Part shown: one piece after another, positions 28,284 to 37,021 of the stretch | How the letters are laid out: every line of letters begins with the position of its first letter | How positions within the stretch are numbered: position 1 is the stretch's first letter | Origin: an uncultured Acetatifactor sp. | GTDB taxonomy: Bacteria > Bacillota > Clostridia > Lachnospirales > Lachnospiraceae | Direction of reading: 5' to 3' | DNA length: 60,484 nucleotides | NCBI GenBank assembly: GCA_944383825.1 | Contig: CALWRA010000017.1 | Span: forward strand, 1 to 60,484 | The notes under the pieces: model-generated | Told to the model about the DNA's origin: nothing | What the model saw: the letters and a program-made list of their open reading frames with translations, nothing else | Databases searched by the model: none | Translations under genes and position numbers: made by a program

Positions 28284-28312
28284 TTGCTTCTTTGGCTTAA
28301 AACAGTTATACT
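28284..28312 (+). promoter_or_regulatory. Promoter of the KdpD/KdpE-like pair
   Basis: TTGCTT (28284-28289), 17-bp spacer, TATACT (28307-28312), about 40 bp upstream of the histidine kinase ATG, which has GGGAGGGAGG as ribosome site. Confidence 0.5.
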
Positions 28313-28353
28313 AAGTATGAAGAATTGTCCCTTGCAGCGGGAGGGAGGTATCC

Positions 28354-29442
28354 ATGAGTAAAAAACTGCGCAGGCTTCCCCTATGGAAGCAGCATGTTTT
28401 CAGCGTACTTTTTTCAATATTCTGCATGAGCGCGGCCACTGGTGTTTCCGCTTTGTATTTTCATATTGTTCCCGACAATACCGCTAACATCGTTCTGGCT
28501 TTTATTCTGGCTCTGATGCTGGTTGCCCGCTACTGCGTAGGATACTTGTACGGCATTATCTGTTCCATCGTGGCGGTAGCCTGCGTCAATTATATGTTTA
28601 CGTATCCATATTTTCGTCTGAATTTTACTCTTACAGGCTATCCAATCACATTTATTGGTATGTTGGCAGTCACCCTCTTTACCAGCACAATGACCTCTCA
28701 TCTGGCAATGCAGGCGGATGTCATTGCCCAGCGGGAAAAGCAGCTTGCCGAAGCAGAGGTGGAAAAAATGCGGGCAAATCTTCTGCGAGCCATCTCCCAC
28801 GATCTGCGTACACCTCTGACCGGAATGATCGGCAACAGCTCCGTTTTTCTGGAAAACCAGAGCCGACTTTCGGAATCAGAGAAAAAGGAGATTGTAACCA
28901 ACATTTACAACGATTCCAACTGGCTTTTGAATATGGTGGAAAATCTTCTCACCGTCACCCGAATTAAGGGAGATAATCTGAGCATCAACACCAGTAGCGA
29001 GCCTGTTGAAGAGGTCATATCGGAAGCTCTGCAGAAACTTCACAAACGCTATCCCTCAGGGGAGATCAGAGTGCATATTCCAGATGAATTTATTCTGCTT
29101 CCCATGGATGCTATTTTAATAGAGCAGGTTACCATCAATCTTTTGGAAAATGCCCTGGTTCATTCCGGCAGCCAAAGTCCCATAGATCTCACCGTGGAGG
29201 ATCATCCCCATTATGTATCGTTTACTGTTCGGGATTACGGCATAGGCATTTCCGAATCTATGCTGGACAACCTGTTTGAGGGCGCCGCCCATGCTCCCTC
29301 CCACACCTCCGACGCCCATAAGGGTATGGGAATCGGGCTGTCTATCTGCAAAACAATTATCACGGCTCACCACGGAACACTGACTGCACGCAATCACGGG
29401 CAAGGCGCAGAATTTATTTTTACGCTTCCGAAAAAACATTGA
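28354..29442 (+). CDS. KdpD-like sensor histidine kinase (short form)
   Basis: 362 residues. Membrane helices fill about residues 15-115 (DUF4118-type sensor region), followed by a coiled linker, a HisKA domain with the phospho-accepting His149 (AISHDLRTPLTGM) and a C-terminal ATPase domain: N-box NLLENALVHS, G1 DYGIGI, G2 GMGIGLSICKTI. The long N-terminal KdpD and Usp domains of classic KdpD are absent. It is followed 28 bp later by its response regulator. No kdpFABC genes are present in the window, so the controlled genes are elsewhere or different. Confidence 0.9.
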   Translation: MSKKLRRLPLWKQHVFSVLFSIFCMSAATGVSALYFHIVPDNTANIVLAFILALMLVARYCVGYLYGIICSIVAVACVNYMFTYPYFRLNFTLTGYPITFIGMLAVTLFTSTMTSHLAMQADVIAQREKQLAEAEVEKMRANLLRAISHDLRTPLTGMIGNSSVFLENQSRLSESEKKEIVTNIYNDSNWLLNMVENLLTVTRIKGDNLSINTSSEPVEEVISEALQKLHKRYPSGEIRVHIPDEFILLPMDAILIEQVTINLLENALVHSGSQSPIDLTVEDHPHYVSFTVRDYGIGISESMLDNLFEGAAHAPSHTSDAHKGMGIGLSICKTIITAHHGTLTARNHGQGAEFIFTLPKKH

Positions 29443-29470
29443 AAGGCCGCCCCAGAGCGGAAATCATAAA

Positions 29471-30166
29471 ATGAACACGAAAATCACCGTACTATTAATT
29501 GAAGACGACAAGAGTATCAGCGGCTTCATCACCACTTCCCTGGAAAGCAACGGCTACCGGGTCACCAGTGCATTAAGCGGCCGAGAGGGACTCAGCCTTT
29601 CCGCCTCTCTTTGCCCTGATGTGATCCTTTTGGATCTGGGACTTCCCGATATTGATGGCTGTGAAATTTTAAAACAGCTTCGATCATGGAGCAGTGTGCC
29701 CATTATTGTCATCTCCGCCAGATCCAAGGAGCAAGATAAGGTCAGTGCTCTGGATCTGGGAGCCGATGATTATATTACAAAGCCCTTCGGCACCGCGGAG
29801 CTTATGGCACGTATACGCACCTCCCTTCGCCACCGTCATCCCGTTTCTCCCGACAGAATTTATCGCGCTCTGGATCTGGAAATCAATTTTGAAAAAAGGC
29901 TGATACGGCTTGCAGGCAGAGAGATCCACCTGACCCAAATCGAATACCAGCTACTGACCCTGCTTGCGGAGAACTCCGGACGAGTGCTTACCTACAGCTA
30001 TCTAATGAATGCCATATGGGGACCCTATATGGACAGCAACAACCAGATCCTCAGGGTAAATATGGCTAATATCCGCCGGAAAATAGAAAAAAATCCGGCC
30101 CAGCCCCAATACGTTTTTACGGAAATCGGCATCGGCTACCGGATGCTGGAAAACGAAAGCTCCTGA
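29471..30166 (+). CDS. KdpE-like response regulator (OmpR family)
   Basis: 231 residues. Receiver domain with acidic pair (IEDDKS), phospho-acceptor Asp55 (LLDLGLPD) and switch Lys (ITKPFG). The C-terminal winged helix has the EYQLLTLLAENSGRVLTYS and DSNNQILRVNMANIRRKIE motifs that match KdpE. It is cotranscribed with the kinase at 28354-29442. The target is unknown; potassium or cyclic-di-AMP-linked roles known for KdpDE are only an analogy. Confidence 0.92.
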   Translation: MNTKITVLLIEDDKSISGFITTSLESNGYRVTSALSGREGLSLSASLCPDVILLDLGLPDIDGCEILKQLRSWSSVPIIVISARSKEQDKVSALDLGADDYITKPFGTAELMARIRTSLRHRHPVSPDRIYRALDLEINFEKRLIRLAGREIHLTQIEYQLLTLLAENSGRVLTYSYLMNAIWGPYMDSNNQILRVNMANIRRKIEKNPAQPQYVFTEIGIGYRMLENESS

Positions 30167-30216
30167 TCAGCATTCCTGCGCATTTTCCCGGATCAATCCA
30201 AGAAGCATTTTCCTTT

Positions 30217-31116
30217 TTACTGCTGAATAGACGTAAACATCCTCCAGACACTCTGCGCCTCTGCTCTTCCGCTGAAGCGCACCAATACCCCATCCTCTTC
30301 ATAATATACTGCAAAAATTCCTCTGGGGGTAGAGGTGTCCCCAGCGTCGTCATAATCATCCATGCGGGCGGCAATCACCTCCAGGCTCAAGTCACCGCTC
30401 CTAAATACAGGGTGTTCAAAGGAATCCCTGTACTCCTCCGGAACCGAGTCCGCATAGGGGACATCATACAAACGAACATCATAGGCTTCCGGAGTCTGTA
30501 TATCCACAAAGACAATTTCATCCGCCTCTGCCGCAGAAATAAACAGATTGATTTCATCCCTTCCATTTACCCATCTCACATGAAGGGTCTGTCCTGTTTC
30601 GGAAAAAATACTGCTTGCCGTCTCAAACTCAAATCCCTCAGGGAGATCTGCGGGCAGATAATCGCCCAAAATCTCCACGGCCAGAGCCTCCTGCCAGGTA
30701 AGCTCCTGCTGTGGCATCTCCCCGCTCAAGGAAGCCGAATCCTGCTCCGTTCCTTCTGTTTTGGCAGTCTCCTGCTGAGGCACTATATGGTCTTCATTTG
30801 AAATCCCAGTACCAGAGCCGTCTTCTGTTGGGAGCTCCGCTCCCGCAGCGGAGTCCTCCGCTCTGATTTCCTGAGCGGATTCCATGGTTCTTGTATTCCC
30901 GGAGCTGAAAAAGTTGACTTCATTCATACCCCATAAAGCAACGCCAGCCCCTGCAAAACAGACAGCGGCAGCCAGTATTCCGGTTCCCTTTCTTACGGCA
31001 AAAAGAGAATTCCCATGTCTTTTTCCTTCGGTCTCGCTGCGTTCCAAAAGCTCCGAGTCAACTCCCGATAGAGCCTGAAAAATCCGCATGGATCCTTGAC
31101 GCTTTTCCTCTCTCAT
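30217..31116 (-). CDS. Membrane-anchored anti-sigma-like protein
   Basis: 299 residues. A cytoplasmic N-terminal part (about 1-45, with SELLERSETEGKR), one membrane helix (about 48-66, GILAAAVCFAGAGVALWGM), an acidic Ser/Glu linker to about 140, then an extracytoplasmic domain (LPADLPEGFEFETASSIFSE and RWVNGRDEINLFI). The last part resembles DUF4367-type domains of anti-sigma partners. Its start overlaps the sigma gene stop by 4 nt, so it is the cognate regulator of the upstream sigma factor by context. Confidence 0.8.
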   Translation of the reverse strand: MREEKRQGSMRIFQALSGVDSELLERSETEGKRHGNSLFAVRKGTGILAAAVCFAGAGVALWGMNEVNFFSSGNTRTMESAQEIRAEDSAAGAELPTEDGSGTGISNEDHIVPQQETAKTEGTEQDSASLSGEMPQQELTWQEALAVEILGDYLPADLPEGFEFETASSIFSETGQTLHVRWVNGRDEINLFISAAEADEIVFVDIQTPEAYDVRLYDVPYADSVPEEYRDSFEHPVFRSGDLSLEVIAARMDDYDDAGDTSTPRGIFAVYYEEDGVLVRFSGRAEAQSVWRMFTSIQQ

Positions 31117-31673
31117 ACTCGTATGCCCTCCTGCTCCAAATAAGCTCTAAGCTTTTTCCGAGTGCGGAAAATGGAGGTTTTAACCGTGTTGAGCTTCATT
31201 TGGTACCGTCTCGCAATCGCCTCATACTCCTCCACGTACCAGTACCTTCGCAGAAATATGTTGCATTCCTTCTCTGGCAGGGTTCGGAGGAATTCGTTGA
31301 TCAGCCGCTCCAGATATGCCGCTTCCACAACCTCTTCCGTACCGGAAGGCGCGGGAACGCATTCCGCCAGCTCGTCCAGCGCTGCCATCATCTGCCCGTT
31401 CCCTCTCTTTTCTGCATTTTTCCGTTTCCATTTGTCAAAAGAAAGATTACGCGTAATCGTGCCCAGAAACAACGCAAAGCGCTGAGGGTATTTCGGAGGA
31501 ATTGCATTCCAGGCGCGCAGCCACGTATCGTTGACACACTCATCAGAGTCCTCCCTGCTTTTTAGAATACGGTAAGCAATGCCATAGCAGTATTTTCCGT
31601 AGACAATCTCCGTCTCCGCGATGGCTCTTTCGTTCCTTTCCCAATACAAGTCGATGATTTCCGTATCCTTCAA
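31113..31673 (-). CDS. ECF-type RNA polymerase sigma factor
   Basis: 186 residues from a TTG start at 31673 with GGGAGGAG upstream. The frame stays open to an ATG at 31781, but this would read through the -35 and -10 elements. Sigma region 2 (AYRILKSREDSDECVNDTWL, RNLSFDKWKRK) and region 4 (LPEKECNIFLRRYWYVEEYE and helix-turn-helix AIARRYQMKLNTVKTSIFRT) are clear. It overlaps its anti-sigma gene by 4 nt. An ECF-like promoter lies just upstream, suggesting autoactivation. Confidence 0.9.
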   Translation of the reverse strand: MKDTEIIDLYWERNERAIAETEIVYGKYCYGIAYRILKSREDSDECVNDTWLRAWNAIPPKYPQRFALFLGTITRNLSFDKWKRKNAEKRGNGQMMAALDELAECVPAPSGTEEVVEAAYLERLINEFLRTLPEKECNIFLRRYWYVEEYEAIARRYQMKLNTVKTSIFRTRKKLRAYLEQEGIRV

Positions 31674-31710
31674 TATTCTCCTCCCTTCTAATGACCCCTT
31701 TGCCCTATAT

Positions 31711-31736
31711 AACGAGTTTTTTTGCAAAAAGTTTCC
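31711..31736 (-). promoter_or_regulatory. ECF-sigma-type promoter of the sigma operon
   Basis: On the minus strand GGAAAC (31731-31736), 16-bp spacer, CGTT (31711-31714), which is the AAC...CGT architecture used by ECF sigma factors. It lies about 40 bp upstream of the TTG start and strengthens that start choice. Confidence 0.6.
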
Positions 31737-31843
31737 CTCAGCCTCTTTTTTGATCAGTCTGCAGTTTTTGGCGAAAGCCAACAGAAAAGCCGTCGCAGAA
31801 ATGTCGAAAGTTTTCTAAAAGAGCTCCCGCCTCGGCCGCCTGC

Positions 31844-32554
31844 TTAAGAAATCTTAAGGATATCTCGGATCACTTCTCCCGCAAGGATCAACCCCGCCAC
31901 GGACGGTGCAAAGGCTATGCTCCCGGGCGTAGACCGTCTTCCGGTGTTTTCAGAGGTCTCTCCCGGCGTTAAAGGCTGCTCCGTAGAATAAACCACCTTC
32001 AGTCCCTTTATTCCCCGTTTTTTCAACTCCCGTCGCATGACCTTCGCCAGCGGGCAGACGCTGGTTTCATAGATATCCGCAACCCTGAACTTGGTCGGAT
32101 CCAGCTTATTGCCTGCTCCCATGCAGCTTATAACAGGTACGCCTGCCTGTTTCGCCCGAATGATCAGATCGATTTTTGCAGTCACCGTATCCACTGCATC
32201 CACCACATAATCGTAGGAGGAAAAATCAAATTGTCCTGATGTTTCCGGCAAATAAAAGCACCTGTGCAAAGTTACCTCTGCCTGCGGGTTGATGGACATA
32301 ATCCGTTCCAACATCACATCCGTCTTGTATCTTCCAATGGTATCGTGGGTGGCAATAATCTGGCGGTTCAGATTCGTAAGGCACACCTTGTCATTATCCG
32401 TCAGCACAAAGGCGCCGATCCCGCTTCTGGCCAGCGCTTCCACTACATATCCTCCCACTCCGCCGATGCCGAATATGGCAACTCTGGCCTTCTTAAGACT
32501 GCTGATTCCCTCCTCGCCGATTAAAAGTTCTGTTCTGGAAAACTGGCTTATCAT
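31844..32554 (-). CDS. tcdA: tRNA threonylcarbamoyladenosine dehydratase (TcdA, ThiF family)
   Basis: 236 residues. Cyclises t6A37 of tRNA in an ATP-dependent reaction. ATP-binding GIGGVGGYVVEALARSGI (about 30-47) with VLTDNDKVCLTNLNRQ, an acceptor-site DYVVDAVDTVTAK, GAGNKLDPTKFRVADI and the Cys of ETSVCPLAKVMRRELKKRGI, all typical of the YgdL/TcdA branch. It has no C-terminal extension. It lies between the sigma operon and cls on the same strand, 27 bp after cls. Confidence 0.9.
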   Translation of the reverse strand: MISQFSRTELLIGEEGISSLKKARVAIFGIGGVGGYVVEALARSGIGAFVLTDNDKVCLTNLNRQIIATHDTIGRYKTDVMLERIMSINPQAEVTLHRCFYLPETSGQFDFSSYDYVVDAVDTVTAKIDLIIRAKQAGVPVISCMGAGNKLDPTKFRVADIYETSVCPLAKVMRRELKKRGIKGLKVVYSTEQPLTPGETSENTGRRSTPGSIAFAPSVAGLILAGEVIRDILKIS

Positions 32555-32581
32555 TTTCTCCCTCCATAGACGTGATTTACT

Positions 32582-34141
32582 TTACATTAAAGGAGCAAGC
32601 ATTTTAAGAAGCCTGCCTTCCAATCTCACAAAAAGGTTCTGCTTTCTATAATCTTCCGGTCCCATCTCCACACATTTTTCCAAAGTTTCCTGAAAATCTC
32701 TCTCAACAGCGCCAATTTGTGAATTCCGATACAAAAGCACGCCGCATTCAAAATGATGATACAGTCCTCTGTAATCTAAGTTGATGGTTCCCACCACTGC
32801 CCTCTCATCATCCGAAACAAATATTTTAGCGTGAACGAATCCCGGAAGATATTCGCAGATCCTCACTCCTGCCTCCAGAAGCTCATTATAATAGGTTTTA
32901 GCTACCGCAAAAGCGTACTGCTTGTCCGGGATATGCGGCATGATGATCACCACCTCCACTCCTCTTCTGGCAGCATAGGTCAGGGCCATCATCATCTCGT
33001 TATCCAGAATCAGATACGGCGTCATAATATGCACATAGTGACATGCGGTGTTCAAAATATCAAGATATACTCTTTTTCCCACACGCTCTCTGCTGAAAGG
33101 ACTTGCCCCGTAAGGGATAAAATAGCCGTCCCAGGGCACATCCGCCTGAGAGGGAGACTTATATTTTCCGTAATCCTCCTCCGTATGCTCCGATACGCTC
33201 CACATCTCCAGAAACAGGTAGGTAAGCCTTTCCACCGCAGCCCCCTTCAGCATAATGGCGGTATCCTTCCAATGTCCGAAGCGCATTTTTTTATTAATAT
33301 ACTCATCTGCCAGATTTGTGCCGCCGGTAAAGGCAACCTTTCCATCAATCACAATTATTTTTCTGTGGTCTCTGTTGTTATATATAGAAGAGAAAATCGG
33401 TTTAATGGGACAGAAGGTTTTGCAGCGGATACCCTCTTTCTCCAAGAGCCTGGGGTAAAAATTAGGAAGATACCACAGCGAGCAGGTATCATCGTACATA
33501 AAGCGTATCTCCACTCCCTGCCTTGCCTTCTCCTTCAAAATCGTAAGGACGCTCTCCCACAGATACCCTTCCTCTACAATAAAATATTCCATAAAAATAA
33601 ATTTTTCCGCCTTCTTCAGCTCTGCAATCATATCCGGGAACTGATCATCCCCCAGGGGATAATAGACCGCCTGTGTGTTTCCGTATACCGGGCTGTTGTC
33701 GCAGGACTGCATATAATCAGCAAAACGACCCAGCTGGACATTTTCTTTCTCCAGACTCTTTCTGATCTCCACATTCTGAGGCGTAAATTCCGCCAGCTTC
33801 TGATCAATGTCATGCAGCCTCTTTTTCAAAATCCTTGTCCCCGGCTGTGTGTCGATATACAAATAAAACAATGCGCCGAATACCGGAAACATCACCATGG
33901 GAAGCATCCACACCAGCTTGAAATCCGGGGTTCCCTCCCTGTTAAACAAGCGCAGCACCACTATGACACTGAGCAGGATAAAAAAGCCGTAAATGATAAA
34001 GCTGTATTCTCTCAGCCTGATAAACGCAATAAAAAGCAGAACAAACTGTATCAAAAACGCCGCCACAACAAAAAGTGTTCGGCCGTAAATGACAGTCTTG
34101 ATACCTTTGATGCCTTTTTCCTTTACCTCTTTTGTATTCAT
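32582..34141 (-). CDS. cls: Cardiolipin synthase (phospholipase D family)
   Basis: 519 residues from the ATG at 34141, which has GGAGACAG upstream; the frame is open to 34210, but without a ribosome site. Two N-terminal membrane helices (about 18-60) and one more near 70, then two HKD motifs: HRKIIVIDGKVAFTGGTNL and HAKIFVSDDERAVVGTINLD. It joins two phosphatidylglycerols to cardiolipin. The frame on the other strand stays open for over 500 codons but has no coding signal. Confidence 0.92.
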   Translation of the reverse strand: MNTKEVKEKGIKGIKTVIYGRTLFVVAAFLIQFVLLFIAFIRLREYSFIIYGFFILLSVIVVLRLFNREGTPDFKLVWMLPMVMFPVFGALFYLYIDTQPGTRILKKRLHDIDQKLAEFTPQNVEIRKSLEKENVQLGRFADYMQSCDNSPVYGNTQAVYYPLGDDQFPDMIAELKKAEKFIFMEYFIVEEGYLWESVLTILKEKARQGVEIRFMYDDTCSLWYLPNFYPRLLEKEGIRCKTFCPIKPIFSSIYNNRDHRKIIVIDGKVAFTGGTNLADEYINKKMRFGHWKDTAIMLKGAAVERLTYLFLEMWSVSEHTEEDYGKYKSPSQADVPWDGYFIPYGASPFSRERVGKRVYLDILNTACHYVHIMTPYLILDNEMMMALTYAARRGVEVVIIMPHIPDKQYAFAVAKTYYNELLEAGVRICEYLPGFVHAKIFVSDDERAVVGTINLDYRGLYHHFECGVLLYRNSQIGAVERDFQETLEKCVEMGPEDYRKQNLFVRLEGRLLKMLAPLM

Positions 34142-34282
34142 CTTTCTGTCTCCTGTCCATGTTGTTTTGGATACAGTAAACAGTTTAGCATACAAAACCG
34201 CTTTTCTCAAGCATACCTCCGTACAGCAGGCACCAGATCTCCTTCTGAAATATTTCCTTCTTCTAAAGAGCCGGGACGGTCT

Positions 34283-35308
34283 CTATCTTACAATCTCTGT
34301 CACTGTCTCCTTTCTTCCAGCACTCTGTGTAAACCGTTGTGCAATTCCCTCCGTTATCAGAATTTCATGGTTCTCCGTCACCAGTATCATCTCAAAGCCC
34401 CCATGCTCTCTCCAATAGTCTTCGGCCCGATCTGCCCCCATGACAAATAGGGCTGTGGAAAGCGCATCGCAGAGCCTTCCCTCCGGTCCCACGATTGTCA
34501 CCGACAAAAGCCCGGACACGGCAGGGTATCCGGTGGCAGGATCCAGAATGTGCCAGTAAACATTTCCATCCTCATCCTCAAAATAATTTTCATAGCCTCC
34601 TGAGGTTACCACTGCAGCATCACTGATTTCCAACACCCCCATGTTTCCATCCTCCCAGGGGCTGCGTAGTCCGATCCTCCAGTCGCTTCCATCCGGCCGG
34701 GAACCAACGGCCTGAATGTTTCCTCCCAGACTGAGGATTGCCGACTCGACTCCGTGCTCCTTCAGCTTTTCTTCCGCAAGATCACCTGCATAGCCCTTTC
34801 CCACTGCTCCCAAATCCAGCTGCATGCCTTCCGGAACGGTAAGAGTGGTTCCCTCCAAAATAATTCTGTCATATCCTATATTTTGTAAAAGGGATTCAAG
34901 CTCTTCCCGAGAAGGCACCTGTTTACTGTCCGTTGTAAATCCCCAGGCAGTAAGTACCGGATATATTGTAGGATCCAGCGCGCCTCCTGTCAGTTCCGCC
35001 ATTTCCAGCGCAAAGGAAAGCAGCTCTGCCGTTTCTCCGCTGACCGTTACAGGCGTACCTCCACTGTGATTGGCAGCGTAAATTTCACTCCCTTCATCAG
35101 TAACCGTCCAAAGCGCCTCCAAATAGCGAATCAAATCCCCCGCTTCCTCCAGACCGGTTTTCGCATTCTCCCCGTATGCAGTAAAAGTCATGTAGGTGTT
35201 CATAGCAAACAAAGTGCTTTCCGTGCCTGCTGTTTCCTTCTGTGAGGAACAGCCTGTCAGAAAAAGCAGCAGCGCTGCTGCCGCTCCTGCAAAATGTCGC
35301 CCTCTCAT
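34283..35308 (-). CDS. apbE: FAD:protein FMN transferase, ApbE-like lipoprotein
   Basis: 341 residues. Lipoprotein signal with lipobox LTGC (Cys about 20). Transfers FMN from FAD to threonines of flavoproteins such as RnfG or NqrC. Family motifs: MNTYMTFTAYG, DPTIYPVLTAWGF, LDLGAVGKGYAGDLAEEKL, SLGGNIQAVGSRPDGSDWRI and GYPAVSGLLSVTIVG (metal site). Located outside the membrane. The flavoprotein acceptor is not in this window. Confidence 0.93.
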   Translation of the reverse strand: MRGRHFAGAAAALLLFLTGCSSQKETAGTESTLFAMNTYMTFTAYGENAKTGLEEAGDLIRYLEALWTVTDEGSEIYAANHSGGTPVTVSGETAELLSFALEMAELTGGALDPTIYPVLTAWGFTTDSKQVPSREELESLLQNIGYDRIILEGTTLTVPEGMQLDLGAVGKGYAGDLAEEKLKEHGVESAILSLGGNIQAVGSRPDGSDWRIGLRSPWEDGNMGVLEISDAAVVTSGGYENYFEDEDGNVYWHILDPATGYPAVSGLLSVTIVGPEGRLCDALSTALFVMGADRAEDYWREHGGFEMILVTENHEILITEGIAQRFTQSAGRKETVTEIVR

Positions 35309-35354
35309 GCCCTCTCCTCCTTTTCTTCAGATCTATGCGTTCAGATCCATATCA

Positions 35355-36296
35355 TTATATACCATTCGGATCCAGAATCATAGTGTCAGGATAGGATTTG
35401 CTGTGAGACACCACCCATTCCAAAATAGACGCATTCTCAAATAATACATTGCCTCCACCGTGGTAATTTCCGTAAATACCGCGTTCATTAAAGTAAGCGT
35501 CATCCGGGATTTCCAGCTGCAGCACCCGGTTAATCTGCCCATCCGTCCAGCCTTCATTTCGATAAGCCTCGTACAGGCCGTCATAAGCATCCTGGGCTCT
35601 TTGAGAACCATAGTATTCATCGCTTTGCGCCATAAAAATATATACGGCCACTGCGTTCTCTGCTATAGGAGCGTACTCACCATCCCATTGGGAGGAGCCG
35701 TGAAGATAAGACGCATATATATCAGGACGCATGGCCACCGCCCGGGACATAGTCTCTCCTCCCGCAGAGTAGCCGGCTGCATAAACCCGGTCGGGATCCA
35801 CCGAAAAGCACTCTAAAAAGTACTCCGTCAGTTCAATGGCCTGCCTGGCAGATCTCTCGCCCCAGTCCGTCAACTGGGCCGAAACCACAATCATATCTTC
35901 TTCCATCTGCGTCCACACCCGAAATCCGTTCCAGTCCAGATTGCTTCCCTGGGATTCTTGTCCAAACCACATCCTGTCATATCCCGGCATCACTACCATC
36001 ATGGGATACTCCCGGCTTCCATCATACTCCCGGGGCAGATAATAGCTATAGTGGATCCGCCCTTCTGAGCCCTCCAGAATCTGTCCAACGGTAAAACCAG
36101 CAGAAATGTTATCCTCAATCGGAATTTGAGAAAGCTCAGAGCTATCCTTTTCCTGCTCCAAGGCAAATTGCGTCGCCGTTGAAGCAAAAGCTCCCCGGCC
36201 AACCTTGTCTTCACCCAAAGAAACAGCGCAGCCTTCCAGTGCCATCAGGACCGCTCCGCCCAGCAAGGCCAAAAAGACAGGGCATACCTTTTTCAT
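35355..36296 (-). CDS. Secreted lipoprotein esterase / alpha-beta hydrolase
   Basis: 313 residues from the ATG at 36296 (MKKVCPVFLALLGGAVLMAL), with AAAGGGGAA upstream. Lipobox ALEGC. The hydrolase core has the nucleophile elbow GYSAGGETM, and HYSYYLPREYDGSREYPMMV is the N-terminal strand, of the feruloyl-esterase or LpqC-type group. The C-terminal NYHGGGN may hold the catalytic His. It begins 18 bp downstream of the flavodoxin stop on the same strand. Substrate unknown. Confidence 0.8.
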   Translation of the reverse strand: MKKVCPVFLALLGGAVLMALEGCAVSLGEDKVGRGAFASTATQFALEQEKDSSELSQIPIEDNISAGFTVGQILEGSEGRIHYSYYLPREYDGSREYPMMVVMPGYDRMWFGQESQGSNLDWNGFRVWTQMEEDMIVVSAQLTDWGERSARQAIELTEYFLECFSVDPDRVYAAGYSAGGETMSRAVAMRPDIYASYLHGSSQWDGEYAPIAENAVAVYIFMAQSDEYYGSQRAQDAYDGLYEAYRNEGWTDGQINRVLQLEIPDDAYFNERGIYGNYHGGGNVLFENASILEWVVSHSKSYPDTMILDPNGI

Positions 36297-36313
36297 GGAA
36301 ATTCCCCTTTCTG

Positions 36314-37021
36314 TCAGTAACCCAATCCTTCCAGCCAAGCAGTTACATCCTCCTGCGCCTCGGCCACATCCCGTTCACTGACTGTAAAACCTTCCTCTAC
36401 CACAAGGGCGTCGGGCTCCAGCTCCTGAATGGTCTCTATCGTACGGGAAAACCGACTTCCGTTGTGAACGTTAAAAGGGATGATGGTCTTTCCCGAAAAA
36501 TCATACTCATCGAAAAAGCTGTAGACTGCCATGGGAAGGTCAGCCCACCAATTCGGGTAGCCAACAAAGACAATATCGTACTGTTCAAAATTATCAATGT
36601 GTGAGGTCAATTCCGGCCGGGCATTCTCATCCTGTTCCTGGGCAGCATAGTCAATCAGCTCTCCGCCATCTGTGGGATACACCACGGAGGTCCGGATCGA
36701 AAACAGCTCTCCGCCGGTTTTATCCTGAATCATATCCGCCACAGCCCTCAGGCGGCCCACCGCTTCCCCATCGACGGTGATATAGCTTGCAGAAGAAACC
36801 GCATCCACGCCGCTGTTTTCCCCAGCCGTAAAATAAGCTATCAATATATTGTCCTCTCCGGCCACAGACTCTTCTCTGTCCGCGGCAGAAACCGAATCGG
36901 CTGCAGCAGCCGTCTCCTCCCGTCTTACGTTCTCTTGTGAACTTCCACAGGCGCCCAGAGCAGACATCAGTGCCCCAGCCAGCAATGCAGCCGTCATCCT
37001 TTTTCTTATTCCATAAATCAT
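36314..37021 (-). CDS. Flavodoxin-like lipoprotein
   Basis: 235 residues. Signal peptide with lipobox LGAC (Cys about 25), a Ser/Ala-rich linker, then a flavodoxin_4 type domain: LIAYFTAGENSGVDAVSSAS in place of the phosphate loop, YDIVFVGYPNWWADLPMAVY and TIIPFNVHNGSRFSRTIETI. Surface-anchored flavodoxins of this kind are frequent in gut Clostridia next to aldo/keto reductases. The first ATG overlaps the preceding gene by 4 nt; Met9 is the alternative. Confidence 0.85.
   Translation of the reverse strand: MIYGIRKRMTAALLAGALMSALGACGSSQENVRREETAAAADSVSAADREESVAGEDNILIAYFTAGENSGVDAVSSASYITVDGEAVGRLRAVADMIQDKTGGELFSIRTSVVYPTDGGELIDYAAQEQDENARPELTSHIDNFEQYDIVFVGYPNWWADLPMAVYSFFDEYDFSGKTIIPFNVHNGSRFSRTIETIQELEPDALVVEEGFTVSERDVAEAQEDVTAWLEGLGY

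Noticed and set aside
32831..34450. Plus-strand open frame of 539 codons
   Set aside because: It lies antisense to cls and the end of apbE, has no ribosome site and a protein composition rich in His, Ser and Arg unlike any family; cls on the other strand has clear HKD motifs.
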